The notes below the pieces were generated by a model, which was given only the letters and a program-made list of their open reading frames with translations, made no database searches and was not told the DNA's origin. Positions 1 through 10,703 of a DNA stretch of 64,000 nucleotides are shown piece after piece. Made by a program: the position numbers and the translations under genes. Numbering within the stretch: the stretch's first letter is position 1; each line of letters starts with the position of its first letter. Origin of the DNA: Planctomycetota bacterium (GTDB lineage Bacteria; Planctomycetota; UBA1135; UBA2386); contig JACKIB010000011.1 of NCBI GenBank assembly GCA_020638695.1, positions 1-64,000 on the forward strand, given 5' to 3'.

Positions 1-58
1 GCTCGGCGGCGCTGCCGCTCGAGGAATTCGCGCCATCGTTCTTCTTCTTGGTCGCCAT
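1..58 (-). CDS. 5' end of an unidentified gene with a Lys-rich start (partial)
   Basis: The minus strand opens with an ATG whose codon occupies 56-58 and reads MATKKKNDGANSSSGSAAE before leaving the window. Only 19 residues are visible. They form a basic Lys cluster followed by a Ser/Gly/Ala-rich, probably disordered segment. The start is placed by the ATG and by the uninterrupted frame. No function can be assigned from this stub. It would be transcribed away from mqnA's 3' end, out of the left edge of the window. Confidence 0.45.
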   Translation of the reverse strand, partial: MATKKKNDGANSSSGSAAE

Positions 59-152
59 GGGGGACGGCTCAGGGGCCTCTTCACTCTCCGGAAACAAACT
101 GGCTTGTCGGCCCGAGCTCATCGTGGTGCGGTCGCTTGGAAGTCGTTCATGG

Positions 153-899
153 TCATCGAATGTCGTCGAGCCACATCGGCTCGAGGTCGGCAGCGGCGAG
201 ACCGAGGTCGATGGCCTCACTGCAAAAGCGCGACAGTCCCGCGCGCTCGGGTTCGCCGACGGTGTAGTAGATCGCTCCCCCGGTGCCGTCGAGCACGCCG
301 CGAGAGATGCCTTCGTCGCGCGCCTGCCGGAGGCGCGGGATCAGTCGCTCGGGGTCGGCGGAGGGGTGGATCACCCACAGCGCGTAGACGAACGGCAGCC
401 CGGTCCAGCGGAACCACTCGTCGCCGAGGTCCAGCACCTGCCGTTGCCCGGGCTCCGCCCGCAGCCCGAAGTCACCGATCAGCAGCACCAGGTCGAACGG
501 CAGCCGGTCGGGGTGTGCCATCGGCTCGACCAGCTTGAACTCCAGTGGCTCGGTGATCGGTCCGAACCGACCCCGGCGCAGCAGGATCTCCAACAACGCC
601 ACCGAGGTCGCGCTGCCGTTGTCGAGACCGACCGTGTGGATCGCCGCGATATCGGGCCGGCGGAACGCGCGGACGCTGCGCGCTGGGCCGCGGCTGCAGA
701 TCCCGAGACCGGGTGCCAGCCGGTAGCCGGGCCAGCGGAACGCCTCGATGGACGACAGCAGCGCTGCGTCGAGGGCTCCTTCGCGCAGCAGCGGGATCAG
801 CACCCGGGGCTTGTCGGCCAGCAGTTCGACATCCGGGTCCTCGGCGAGGCCGGTGAGCAGCGGGGCGCCGACCCCGTAGTGCACGCCGCCGATCCGCAT
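153..899 (-). CDS. mqnA: chorismate dehydratase MqnA (futalosine menaquinone pathway)
   Basis: MqnA dehydrates chorismate to 3-enolpyruvylbenzoate, the first step of the futalosine route to menaquinone. The protein is 248 aa, normal for the family, and has the periplasmic-binding-like fold signature of MqnA/MqnD: an N-terminal strand RIGGVHYGVGAPLL, a LLSSIE segment near residue 55, and HTVGLDNGSATSVAL near 95. I start at the ATG at 897-899 because the two GTG codons just upstream add only VVTNSR before the conserved MRIGG strand. The next pathway genes, mqnC and mqnE, lie about 9 kb away, so mqnA is not in their operon. No mqnB or mqnD is visible here. Confidence 0.88.
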   Translation of the reverse strand: MRIGGVHYGVGAPLLTGLAEDPDVELLADKPRVLIPLLREGALDAALLSSIEAFRWPGYRLAPGLGICSRGPARSVRAFRRPDIAAIHTVGLDNGSATSVALLEILLRRGRFGPITEPLEFKLVEPMAHPDRLPFDLVLLIGDFGLRAEPGQRQVLDLGDEWFRWTGLPFVYALWVIHPSADPERLIPRLRQARDEGISRGVLDGTGGAIYYTVGEPERAGLSRFCSEAIDLGLAAADLEPMWLDDIR

Positions 900-1036
900 C
901 CTCGAGTTCGTCACCACGCCACCGCTGGCGGCACGCTACCCGAGAGGGGCCGCGGAGACGAGCGAACGCCGGTCAGTTCTTCCGGGCGGCGGTCCGGTGG
1001 GTTGCCGGGTACACGGCGCGCGGATACACCGCGCGG

Positions 1037-1588
1037 ATGTCGAATGCCCAGCACGGTCGTGCGTGGATCCGCGTGCTTCTCGGGGCGGCGCTGTTGGTGC
1101 TGCTGTGGTTCGCCGCCAACTGGGGCATCCACGCCTACGTCAGCAGCCGGATCGAGGCGCACAACGGTCAGCCGGTGCCGCAGTTCTCGCTGCGCGATCA
1201 GGCCGGGCGGGTGTGGACCACAGCCGACCTGCGGCAGGGCAAGACGACGGTGCTGAACTTCTTCCGCTCGGCGTGCAGCGGGTGCCTCAAGGAGCGGGAA
1301 GCAGTGTTCGCGCTCCACCAGTCGGCCGACCAAAGTCGGCTCCAGGTGCTCGGCGTGATGCTCGACCAGGTGCAGGGCTTCTCGGCCGAGACGACGCAAC
1401 GAACGCTGGCCCGATTCGCCTACCGACACCCGGTGCTGATGGCGGACCGCGCCTTCGTCGATGCGTTCCACGGCGTCGGGTGGGCCCACGTCACGCCGGT
1501 GACCTACGTGGTCGACGGCACCGGTCGAATCGTCCGCGCGCTGCGCGGCCACCAGACCCTCGCGGCGCTGCAGGCCGCGGTGCGGTAG
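1037..1588 (+). CDS. membrane-anchored TlpA/ResA-like thioredoxin
   Basis: This 183-aa protein has one hydrophobic anchor (about residues 11-34) followed by a thioredoxin-fold domain. The redox pair C80-S-G-C83 sits in RSACSGCLKE, and the cis-Pro is P154 in HVTPVTYVV. The topology puts the thioredoxin domain outside the cytoplasmic membrane. The TlpA/ResA family typically reduces cytochrome c or other exported cysteines. The gene runs divergently from mqnA across about 140 bp. Its substrate is unknown. The family call is firm; a specific role in cytochrome maturation is only an inference. Confidence 0.75.
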   Translation: MSNAQHGRAWIRVLLGAALLVLLWFAANWGIHAYVSSRIEAHNGQPVPQFSLRDQAGRVWTTADLRQGKTTVLNFFRSACSGCLKEREAVFALHQSADQSRLQVLGVMLDQVQGFSAETTQRTLARFAYRHPVLMADRAFVDAFHGVGWAHVTPVTYVVDGTGRIVRALRGHQTLAALQAAVR

Positions 1589-1705
1589 GCCGGACGCGGC
1601 GGTGCGGGGGTCCCGAATCGAGAACCGCCCCTGGCGACCGACCGGTTGGCGCCGCGCCGGGGGCCGGCCAGGCGTGCCGCGGTGCGGGGTGGTAGATTCC
1701 TCGGG

Positions 1706-4700
1706 ATGGGCACTCCGGTTCGGCTGCTTGCCGCGTTCGGCCTGGCGCTCGTGTCGAGTGCCTGTGGCTCGGGTTATGCGGTGATCTTCGGAAACCGGGG
1801 CGGCAGCAGTCCGCCTCCGACGCCTGCCGCCGAGCCGCAGCTCGAGCTCGATGCAGGCGCGGCGCCGCTCTACTACCCGCGCGGCACGCTGCAGACCGTG
1901 CGCCTGCGCAACTACGAACTCCCTGCCGGTGCCTTCCGACTGGCGGTCGAGCTGCGCGCGTTCGAAGGGACCGCGGTGGATCGGGTGGTCGCGCCGAACA
2001 TCTACGCGCCGGACAACCGGACGCTGGTGTTCCTCTACGCAGCCGACAACATCCGCAAGGCGGCGCTGGCGCGCTGGGGACCGGACGCCCTGCAGACGCG
2101 CGACGTCCCGGCCGAGCTTCTGGTGTTGGTCGACGGGGTCGACGTGGCGAAACCCCTGTCGCTCACGCTGCTGCACCAGCCGACCGCGTCGTTGCTCGAC
2201 GACCCGCAGATCGAGCTCGTGTCGCCCTCCGGCACCGAAGCGGTGACTGCGGAGCTGGAGAGCGCGCTGATCCGTCTGCCGGCCAGCGGTGATCCGGGCA
2301 CCAAGTCGTACACCGACGAGCTGGTGGAGCTGAATGCGCTGCAGGTCAAGGTCCTGTTCGGCGCGCAGATCGGACTGGAGCCGGAGATCAAGGCGACCAT
2401 CGTCGACGCACGGCCGACGCCGGGGCGCACCGATTCGCTGCAGGTGCGCTTCCTCGTGCCGCGGACGCTCGAGCCGGCCCAGGCGCACTTCGTGGTCGAC
2501 AGCGCCCCGTCGGGGCGCAGCAACATCGTGTCCAAGGTGTTCTGTCGTCCCGAGCCGGCCGGTGTGTCTCCGTCTTCGGGATCGAGCGATGGTGGCACCC
2601 AGGTGGTGCTGTTCGGCAACGCGCTCGTGCCGACGCTCGGCGACGGCAAGCCCGACCTCGATCGATTGACCCTGTTGGTGCGCAAGGGCGGGCGGCACAC
2701 CATCGTGCCGATCGACAAGGTGCAGTCCGGATCGAACCGCGAGCAGCTGTTCTTCTCGATGCCGCCCTCGCCCGACGGTAGAGCCGGGCCGGCGGAGATC
2801 TCGATCGGGGTGAAGCTCGGCGCGGTGCTGTATCCGCAGAGCGTGCTGTACATCGAGGCGGCGGAGCCGGCCGCCGCGGTGTTCGTCTACGGCGACTCGT
2901 ACCCGACCTTCGGGCCGCGCGGTGGCCAGTTGCGCGAGGCTCCGGTGCTGATCCGAGTGGCACCGTTCCTCGACCCCACCACATCGACGGTCGACGCGTT
3001 GTCGCTGGTCTCGGGGCCACAGGGGATACCGGTGGTCACCCTCATGGCCAGCCGCGGCAACGGCATGCTGTCGCGGTTCGGTGAGAGTCTGCTGGCCGGC
3101 AGCGTCACCGACGCGGCGCAACGCAACCCGGTCGACATGTGCATCGCCGACTTCAGCGGCGATGGATCCCAGGGTGCGGTGATCATCAATCGGGGGACCA
3201 ACCTGACCGCACGTCACAGCTTGGTGCTGGGCAGCGCGAGCACCAATCCGCCGCTGGCGCTGATTCAGGACCTCCCGTTGGTGGAGTCGGGAGTCGGTTG
3301 TGCCGCCGGCCAACTCAACGGGGACAGCGTCGCCGATCTCGCGGTGCTGGCCGATCCGGGGTTGCAGTTGCCACCTTCGCTCTACCTGTCGGCAGGGGGG
3401 CGGTTCGAGCGGTCGATCGTGAACGAGATTCCGGCGCCGGTGGCGTTCGAGTCGATGGCGATGTCGGACGTCGACGCGGATGGCCGGCTCGATTTGATCT
3501 ACGCCCAGGGCGGACTCAACCCGCGCGTGTTGATCGCGTTCGGCGAAGGCGACGGTTCGTTCCCCTCCGCGGGCTTCGTCGAGCCGGTGTTCGACCTCAA
3601 GGCGGCTGGCTACACCCCGCACGAAGCGGCGCGGGTCGTCTCGGTACACGCTGCGGGGCTGCGCGACGAGAAGATCCTGGTGTTGGTGATCGGTGGGGTG
3701 CCGGGCTCGGTGATGTCACCGCCGGCGGTGGTGTTCCTCGAGCGTGGATCGCAGCGGCGTTCCTTCAAGCCGCTGACCGCGGACAACGTGCTGCGCTTTC
3801 CCGGGGGTCGCAGCGTGTTCGTCGATTCCGCGGTCGGCGATCTGATCGGCGACGGCACGCTGCAGGTCGCGGTTGCGGCACTCGATGACGACGTCGAGCC
3901 GGTCCGGTTGTTCGTCCATGATTCGGGCAAGCTCCGCCAGGTGCGCGATGCCGTGGTGCTCGGTGGTGAACGGTTCCGTGCGGTGCGCAACGTCGCGATC
4001 GGCACGGCGGTGGCCGGTGGCGTGAACCGACAGAAGTACGACCGGCCGGCGCTGTTCGTCACCCACGAGAGCGATGTCGGTGGCGGCACGGAGTACCGGA
4101 TCTCGACCCTGCTGTCGGCCGTCAACAGCCCGACTCTGCGGCTGTTGTCGCCCGATGGGGCGCGGCGCCTGCCAGGCGCGATCTCGGGTGTGGCGCTCGG
4201 TGCGTTCGCCACTCCGCAGCCCGCGCAGGCGGCCCCGGCGCTCGACGGTTGGCTGGTCGTGCCGGGTGGGCTCCAGCGGATCGACAATGACGGGCTCGGC
4301 GAGTTCAGCGCGACTCGCGGCATGGTGAGCGTGCCGGGCATTCTCGGCGGGACGCTGACCCGGGTGACGGCGGAGGGACTGCTGGATCTCCCGGTGTTCC
4401 TCACCGCCGACGGGCGGTTGGGGACGGTTTCGCCCACCGAGCCGTCGCAGGTGACCTGGCTTGGTGATCCGCCCCTGGACCTGCGTAGCTTCGCCCCCCT
4501 GGAGCATCTCAAGAACCGCCCCGTTCAGGAGGCAGCCTCGTCGATCCACTGTGCGGACATCGACGGCGACGGTACGCCCGACATGCTCGCGGTGGTCAGT
4601 CTGGCGCTGGGCCCAGACGTCGGGCTGGAGGGCGAGACCTTGCTGCTGTTCCTGCGCGGTAGGTCGCCCGCGTCCAACGCAGCGTTCCCGTTCGATCCTC

Positions 4701-5449
4701 CGGTGGCGTTGTCCAGCCGGAGCTTGACGCACGGCAACACGACTTCGGTGGTGGTGGGCAACCTCGCTACCGGAGGAGCCCCGGACAGCCTGGAACTCGC
4801 GGTTGCCGTGCCTTCGTCGAACATCGCCGCCGAAGGCAACCACGTGCGCTTCTATCGGTTCGATGCGGCGCGGGCGATCTTCGTCCCGACGTTCGTCAAC
4901 TTCGACAATCGCTACCTCGCGGTCGGCAGCGAGCCGATGCTGCTCGCCGCCGGCGACTACAACTCCGACGGCCGCACCGACTTGGCTGTGGTTTCGCGCC
5001 GGGATCGGCAGCTGTGGGTGATGCACAACTTCTCCCGGCCGTCGACCAGCAACATCGCCGAAGTCGACGTTGGTGCCTTCCAGGGTGCGCCGTCCAACCC
5101 GACCGCGTTCAGCGGTGCGCCGGTCTCCATGCTCGGCGGCGACCTGAACGGCGACCGCGTTCCCGATCTGCTGCTGGTCACTTCCCGTCAGGAGGCCGGG
5201 GTCCGACGCGATCAGGTGCTGTTCCTCACCAGTCCGGGGCGGATCGGTGGCCTGGGCTTGCGGACCGTGCCGTCCGAACGAACCGGCGAGTTGCTGCGCG
5301 ACGGCTCGAGCTGGACACCCCGCAACAGCAGTCTGCGGCTCGCGCTCGGCGACCTCAACGCCGATGGCACGCCCGACTTGGTCATCGGCTGGGCCACGAG
5401 CGGCGAAGACGACTTCAATCTCCGGGTACTGTTCGGCAACAGCTTCTGA
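1706..5449 (+). CDS. large FG-GAP/VCBS-repeat lipoprotein with an IPT/TIG domain
   Basis: This is a 1247-aa exported protein. The start MGTPVRLLAAFGLAL is followed by a signal peptide ending VSSAC, so Cys is the probable lipidation site. A TIG/IPT-like segment (PEPAGVSPSSGSSDGGTQV, about residues 280-310) is followed by calcium-binding-like FG-GAP motifs: DVDADGRLD (~590), DIDGDGTPD (~950), DYNSDGRTD (~1085), DLNGDRVPD (~1146) and DLNADGTPD (~1215). These build a beta-propeller. Such proteins are cell-surface binding or adhesion proteins, but no ligand can be inferred here. An in-frame ATG 60 bases upstream would place Arg-rich residues ahead of the signal peptide, so I use 1706. Confidence 0.75.
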   Translation: MGTPVRLLAAFGLALVSSACGSGYAVIFGNRGGSSPPPTPAAEPQLELDAGAAPLYYPRGTLQTVRLRNYELPAGAFRLAVELRAFEGTAVDRVVAPNIYAPDNRTLVFLYAADNIRKAALARWGPDALQTRDVPAELLVLVDGVDVAKPLSLTLLHQPTASLLDDPQIELVSPSGTEAVTAELESALIRLPASGDPGTKSYTDELVELNALQVKVLFGAQIGLEPEIKATIVDARPTPGRTDSLQVRFLVPRTLEPAQAHFVVDSAPSGRSNIVSKVFCRPEPAGVSPSSGSSDGGTQVVLFGNALVPTLGDGKPDLDRLTLLVRKGGRHTIVPIDKVQSGSNREQLFFSMPPSPDGRAGPAEISIGVKLGAVLYPQSVLYIEAAEPAAAVFVYGDSYPTFGPRGGQLREAPVLIRVAPFLDPTTSTVDALSLVSGPQGIPVVTLMASRGNGMLSRFGESLLAGSVTDAAQRNPVDMCIADFSGDGSQGAVIINRGTNLTARHSLVLGSASTNPPLALIQDLPLVESGVGCAAGQLNGDSVADLAVLADPGLQLPPSLYLSAGGRFERSIVNEIPAPVAFESMAMSDVDADGRLDLIYAQGGLNPRVLIAFGEGDGSFPSAGFVEPVFDLKAAGYTPHEAARVVSVHAAGLRDEKILVLVIGGVPGSVMSPPAVVFLERGSQRRSFKPLTADNVLRFPGGRSVFVDSAVGDLIGDGTLQVAVAALDDDVEPVRLFVHDSGKLRQVRDAVVLGGERFRAVRNVAIGTAVAGGVNRQKYDRPALFVTHESDVGGGTEYRISTLLSAVNSPTLRLLSPDGARRLPGAISGVALGAFATPQPAQAAPALDGWLVVPGGLQRIDNDGLGEFSATRGMVSVPGILGGTLTRVTAEGLLDLPVFLTADGRLGTVSPTEPSQVTWLGDPPLDLRSFAPLEHLKNRPVQEAASSIHCADIDGDGTPDMLAVVSLALGPDVGLEGETLLLFLRGRSPASNAAFPFDPPVALSSRSLTHGNTTSVVVGNLATGGAPDSLELAVAVPSSNIAAEGNHVRFYRFDAARAIFVPTFVNFDNRYLAVGSEPMLLAAGDYNSDGRTDLAVVSRRDRQLWVMHNFSRPSTSNIAEVDVGAFQGAPSNPTAFSGAPVSMLGGDLNGDRVPDLLLVTSRQEAGVRRDQVLFLTSPGRIGGLGLRTVPSERTGELLRDGSSWTPRNSSLRLALGDLNADGTPDLVIGWATSGEDDFNLRVLFGNSF

Positions 5450-5567
5450 GCCGCGCCGCCCCGTCGGAACCCGTTCCGCCGCGGGGGTGGCCCCGCCTGC
5501 GGGCGACCTGGCGTGCGAGTCTGCGCACCGGACGTGTCAGTCGCCGCCGTCGGGGACTCGGGTATCG

Positions 5568-5598
5568 GGAAACCGGGCGCGAGCCGAACCGGGTTTCC
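5568..5598 (+). terminator. inverted repeat GGAAACC...GGTTTCC before the MBOAT gene
   Basis: A 7-bp perfect stem (GGAAACC / GGTTTCC) with a GC-rich 17-base loop lies between the FG-GAP gene and the MBOAT gene. There is no T-run after it, so it may be a weak terminator or simply a hairpin in the MBOAT leader. Nothing else was recognised in the 171-base gap. Confidence 0.3.
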
Positions 5599-5620
5599 GC
5601 TAGCGTTCTCGCGGCGCAGC

Positions 5621-7168
5621 ATGCAGTTCAACTCCCTGGCGTTCGTGGCGTTCCTCGCCGTCGTGCTGCCACTGTACTTCGGCCCGGAGTGGGCCGGCTT
5701 GCGGTGGCTGCCACGGCTTTGCCGCCGCCAGCCGCGGGTTTCGCGCCTGCTGTCGTTCGCCTTTGGTCTGCGCGGCGCGTTGCGGCCGATCTACCGCCGC
5801 CGGCTGGTGCTGCAGAACGCGATGCTGGTCGCCGCCAGTTACGTGTTCTACGCGTGGTGGGACGTGCGCTTCGTCTCGCTGCTGCTCGCCTCCACGTTGT
5901 GCGACTACTGGATCGCATTGTGGATGGACAGCCGCAGAGTCCGACTCGGACCCGCGGTGTCCAACAAGGGGCCGCTGCGGCTGAGTCTGGTCATCAACCT
6001 CGGCCTGCTCGGCGTGTTCAAGTACCACGACTTCTTCGTGGCGAACCTCGCCGCGTTGCTCGAGGCGTGCGGGCTGCATCCGAACCTGCCGTTGCTCGGC
6101 ATCGTGGTGCCGGTGGGGATCAGCTTCTACACCTTCCAGACGATCGCCTACTCGTACTCGGTGTATCGCGGCGACATCCCGGCGGAACGCAGCTTGCCGC
6201 AGTTCGCCCTCTACGTGGCCTACTTCCCCCAGTTGGTCGCGGGCCCGATCGAGAATGCGCAGCGTCTGCTGCCGCAGATCGCCGCGCCCCGTCGCGTGTC
6301 GTGGGGCGCGTTCTGCAGCGGGTGTTCGCTGGTGCTCCAGGGGCTGTTCAAGAAGATCGCCATTGCGGACGCCGCGGCGAAGTACGTCGACGTCGTGTTC
6401 GCGGCCCCAGAGAAGGCGTCGTCCTCGACCTTGATGCTGGGCACCTACATGTTCGCGCTGCAGATCTACGGCGATTTCTGCGGCTACACCGACATCGCCC
6501 GTGGGGTCAGCCGGGCGATGGGGATCGAACTGATGGTGAACTTCCGCCAGCCGTACCTCGCGACCAACATCACCGACTTCTGGCGGCGCTGGCACATCTC
6601 GCTGAGCAGTTGGCTGCGCGATCACCTCTACATCCCACTGGGCGGCAACCGCCACGGTGCGCTACAGACGTACCGCAACCTCATGTTGACGATGTTGCTC
6701 GGTGGCCTGTGGCACGGCGCCAAGTGGACGTTCGTCGTCTGGGGTGGCTTGCACGGTGTCTACCTGGCACTGCACAAGCTGTGGACTGGCCGCGGCGCGG
6801 TTGCGACTGCGCCGGCCACCGCTCGTCCGTCGTGGGGCCGACAAGTGGTCGGCGCGCTGTTCACCTTCCACCTGGTGTGCATCGCATGGGTGTTCTTTCG
6901 CGCGAACGATCTGGAAACCGCGTGGCAGATCCTGTCCGGGATCGTCGCCTTCGACATGGCTCCGAGTGGCCAGGTGCCCATGTCGTCGCTCGGCTTGTTG
7001 GCGATCGCTCTCGCGGTCGATCTCGCATGCGCGCGGCGCGGCGAGCAGACGCCGATCGGCGAGGGCATTCCGACGTTCTACCGCTGGTTGCTGTACGGCA
7101 GTGCGATCGTGATGATGTTGATCGCGGACACGCCAGGGAACGTCCCGTTCCTCTACTTCCAGTTCTGA
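5621..7168 (+). CDS. MBOAT-family membrane O-acyltransferase (AlgI/DltB-like)
   Basis: This 515-aa polytopic membrane protein belongs to the AlgI/DltB/PatA branch of MBOAT enzymes, which move acyl groups across the membrane onto extracellular polysaccharides. Diagnostic stretches are FWRRWHISLSSWLRDHLYIPLGG (about 322-344) and LWHGAKWTFVVWGGLHG, which contains the catalytic His near residue 364. I start at ATG 5621 (MQFNSLAFVAFL), which gives an N-terminal membrane helix; upstream frame sequence has no export or membrane character. Two genes downstream is a membrane-anchored SGNH hydrolase, the usual partner type that finishes acyl transfer, so this may be an acetylation unit. The polymer is unknown. 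Confidence 0.85.
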   Translation: MQFNSLAFVAFLAVVLPLYFGPEWAGLRWLPRLCRRQPRVSRLLSFAFGLRGALRPIYRRRLVLQNAMLVAASYVFYAWWDVRFVSLLLASTLCDYWIALWMDSRRVRLGPAVSNKGPLRLSLVINLGLLGVFKYHDFFVANLAALLEACGLHPNLPLLGIVVPVGISFYTFQTIAYSYSVYRGDIPAERSLPQFALYVAYFPQLVAGPIENAQRLLPQIAAPRRVSWGAFCSGCSLVLQGLFKKIAIADAAAKYVDVVFAAPEKASSSTLMLGTYMFALQIYGDFCGYTDIARGVSRAMGIELMVNFRQPYLATNITDFWRRWHISLSSWLRDHLYIPLGGNRHGALQTYRNLMLTMLLGGLWHGAKWTFVVWGGLHGVYLALHKLWTGRGAVATAPATARPSWGRQVVGALFTFHLVCIAWVFFRANDLETAWQILSGIVAFDMAPSGQVPMSSLGLLAIALAVDLACARRGEQTPIGEGIPTFYRWLLYGSAIVMMLIADTPGNVPFLYFQF

Positions 7169-7177
7169 CCCCAAACC

Positions 7178-7735
7178 ATGGCACTCACACCCTCGACGAT
7201 GACCCCCCTCGGTTCGCCGGTCCCGGACTTCAGTTTGCCGGACACCGTCAGCGGGCAAGTGCGGTCCCTCGCCGATTTCACCGCCACGAAGGTCCTGGTG
7301 GTGATGTTCCTCTGCAACCACTGTCCGTTCGTCAAGCACGTGCGCGCCGGGTTGGCTCAGTTGTCGCGCGACTACGAGTCACGCGACGTGAGCATCGTCG
7401 GGATCAGCGCCAACGACGTGACCAGCCACCCGGGTGATGCACCCGACCAGATGAAGCTCGAAGCCAAGGCCGCCGGCTATCGGTTTCCGTACCTGTACGA
7501 CGAATCCCAGGCGGTGGCGCGGGCGTTCGGCGCCGCGTGCACGCCGGACTTCTTCGTGTACGGTCCCGAGCGCACACTGGTCTACCGCGGTCAACTCGAC
7601 CCGAGCCGGCCGGACAATGGGATTCCGGTGACGGGCACCGACCTGCGCGCCGCGATCGAAGCGGTACTCGCCGATCAGCCGGTTGCCGCCGAACAACGGC
7701 CCAGCATCGGCTGCAACATCAAGTGGCGGGCCTGA
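7178..7735 (+). CDS. thioredoxin-family redoxin with CNHCPF motif
   Basis: This is a 185-aa soluble redoxin of the AhpC/TSA-like thioredoxin family. The redox motif is C46-N-H-C49-P-F, and the protein ends in GCNIKWRA, a C-terminal signature shared by this family that adds a third Cys. The family is widespread and poorly characterised; a thiol peroxidase or reductase role is likely. The start ATG is 10 bases after the MBOAT stop and the SGNH hydrolase begins one base after its own stop, so the three genes look co-transcribed. Confidence 0.75.
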   Translation: MALTPSTMTPLGSPVPDFSLPDTVSGQVRSLADFTATKVLVVMFLCNHCPFVKHVRAGLAQLSRDYESRDVSIVGISANDVTSHPGDAPDQMKLEAKAAGYRFPYLYDESQAVARAFGAACTPDFFVYGPERTLVYRGQLDPSRPDNGIPVTGTDLRAAIEAVLADQPVAAEQRPSIGCNIKWRA

Positions 7736-7736
7736 G

Positions 7737-8669
7737 GTGCGTGGACTGCGCCGATTCGCCGCCGCGCTGCTGGGGTTCGCCGTTCCGTTCGGCGCGGGCG
7801 AACTGTGGCTGCAGGCGGTCGACCCGTACCACTTCGGCGAGAAGGAGGACTGGTCGCAGTACGGCGCCAAGATCATGGATCCCGCGACCGGTCGGCTGCG
7901 ACCTGGGGCGGTCGCCACCTACCTGGGCACGACGACGCGGATCAGCAGCCAGGGGTGGCGTTCTCCGGAGTTCGCCGTGCCCAAGCCGCCGGACGTGTTC
8001 CGGGTGCTGCTGCTGGGTGGCTCGGTGCCGTTCGGCTGGGGTGTCGAGCAGGGCGATGAGTTCCCGCGGGTCGTCGAACGTCTGCTGAACGAGCGACGCG
8101 CTGCGGGGGCCAAGCGAGTGGAGGTGATCAACACCGGTGTGCCGGGCTGGAAGCTGCACGATGAGGGCAAGCTGCTACTCACCGAGGGCTTCGGCTGGCA
8201 GCCGGATCTGGTGCTGTTGCTGCTGGTGGCCACCGATGCACCGGGACACGTGACGCAGCAGCGCTCGTTCTTCCTCGACGAACGGCTGCGGCGCTGTCGT
8301 CTGCTGCGGGCCATCGAGAACCGCTACGTGTTCGACAGCCCTGGCTCGGGAGGGGAGTCCTACGACGCCTACGCGCACATTCCGGAGCGCGGACTCGACC
8401 TCGTGGTGCAGTACCTGGGACTGTTCGCGCAACACTGTGAAACGGCCGGCGTCCGGCTGGTGGTGGTCGACACGCTCAACGTTCCACGGGTGCGGGAGCG
8501 GTGCGCGCAGCTCGGCTTGCACCGGATCGAGGGCTACACGGCGTGGACCCTGCGCCGCTCGTGGGAAGTCGCGGTGACCGATGCTCACCCCAATGCCGAG
8601 GGGCACCGCTACTACGCGCGGTTGATCGTCGACGGCCTGTCGCCTGCGCTGTTTCGCAGCAAGCGCTGA
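7737..8669 (+). CDS. membrane-anchored SGNH/GDSL-family hydrolase
   Basis: About 310 aa. An N-terminal hydrophobic segment (LRRFAAALLGFAVPFGAGELWL) acts as signal anchor, followed by an SGNH hydrolase fold. The nucleophile block is GGSVPFGWGV (about 95-104) and the catalytic Asp-His pair is DAHPNAEGH (about 282). I prefer the GTG at 7737, immediately after the redoxin stop, because it begins at the membrane helix; an ATG 54 bases upstream overlaps the redoxin and adds a non-hydrophobic tail. Its position behind an MBOAT protein suggests acyl transfer to or removal from an exported glycan. Confidence 0.65.
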   Translation: MRGLRRFAAALLGFAVPFGAGELWLQAVDPYHFGEKEDWSQYGAKIMDPATGRLRPGAVATYLGTTTRISSQGWRSPEFAVPKPPDVFRVLLLGGSVPFGWGVEQGDEFPRVVERLLNERRAAGAKRVEVINTGVPGWKLHDEGKLLLTEGFGWQPDLVLLLLVATDAPGHVTQQRSFFLDERLRRCRLLRAIENRYVFDSPGSGGESYDAYAHIPERGLDLVVQYLGLFAQHCETAGVRLVVVDTLNVPRVRERCAQLGLHRIEGYTAWTLRRSWEVAVTDAHPNAEGHRYYARLIVDGLSPALFRSKR

Positions 8670-8682
8670 AGCGCTGCGCCGA

Positions 8683-9548
8683 TCAAGTTCGGTGGGCTTG
8701 CGCCCGGGTTCGGGTGCTCGCCCCGTGCGACAGCAGCGCCATCCCCGCGGTCATGGTCGCGATGCCGACCAGCGCCGAGGTGCCCACCGGTTCGCCGAAG
8801 AACAAGAACGACCACAGCGCGCCGAGCGCCACCGCGCTGTAGCCGACCGTGGTCGCGACTCCGGCCCGTTCCTTGCGCAACCCGTGGGTCAGGCACCACT
8901 GCCCGGCCTGGCTGGCCAACGCCACCCCGACCAGCAAGCCCCATTGCTCGGTGCTCGGCCACACGAAGTTGCCCAGCATTGCCACCAGGCCGGCCACCGC
9001 GGTGGTCAGGTGCAACACCAGAATGATCAGGAGCGGCGACTCGGTGCGCGCCGCGGCGCGGATTGCCGTGTAGGCGACGCCAGAGCTCACCCCCGATAGC
9101 AACGCGATCACGTTGCCGTAGAGATCGCCTTCGCCGGTCGGGCGCAGGATGAAGGCCGCCCCGGCGGCACACAGCAACATCGCCGGAATGCAGTGTCGCG
9201 GCAGGCGTTCCCCCAGGAACCAGCCGGCGAACAACGCGGCGAAGAACGGGTGGGTGTACTGCAGCGCCATCGCGTCCGACAACGGCGCGCGCCCGAGGGC
9301 GTGGACGTAGAGAAACAGGCCGGTCGTCCCGGTGGCGCCGCGCAACAGCAACAGCCACGGCCGGCCGATTCGCCACGGTCCGGCGGCGGCGTGGATCGCC
9401 GCGACCGTGAGGACCGCGCACAGCACCCCGCGGACGAAAGCGATCTCGGCGGTCGGGATCCCGGAGCGCGCCGCCACGCGGATGAACACCGCCATCAAGG
9501 AAAACGACAGCGCCGACATGGCCATCAAGACCAGGCCGGGAAGGCGGG

Positions 9549-9552
<4 letters not shown>
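8683..9552 (-). CDS. EamA/DMT-family transporter coupled to mqnE
   Basis: This 289-aa protein has ten predicted membrane helices in two EamA repeats, typical of the drug/metabolite transporter superfamily. Its ATG overlaps the mqnE stop as ATGA (9549-9552), so it is translationally coupled as the third gene of mqnC-mqnE-eamA. EamA proteins export or import small metabolites and their substrates cannot be read from sequence. The tight coupling suggests, as inference only, a compound linked to menaquinone synthesis such as a futalosine intermediate or a released by-product. Confidence 0.8.

Positions 9553-10699
<1,147 letters not shown>

Positions 10700-10703
<4 letters not shown>

Noticed and set aside
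911..3649. Very long minus-strand open frame opposite the FG-GAP gene
   Set aside because: Arg/His/Gln-rich, no domain, and exactly antisense to a gene with clear repeats; a by-product of high-GC codon usage.
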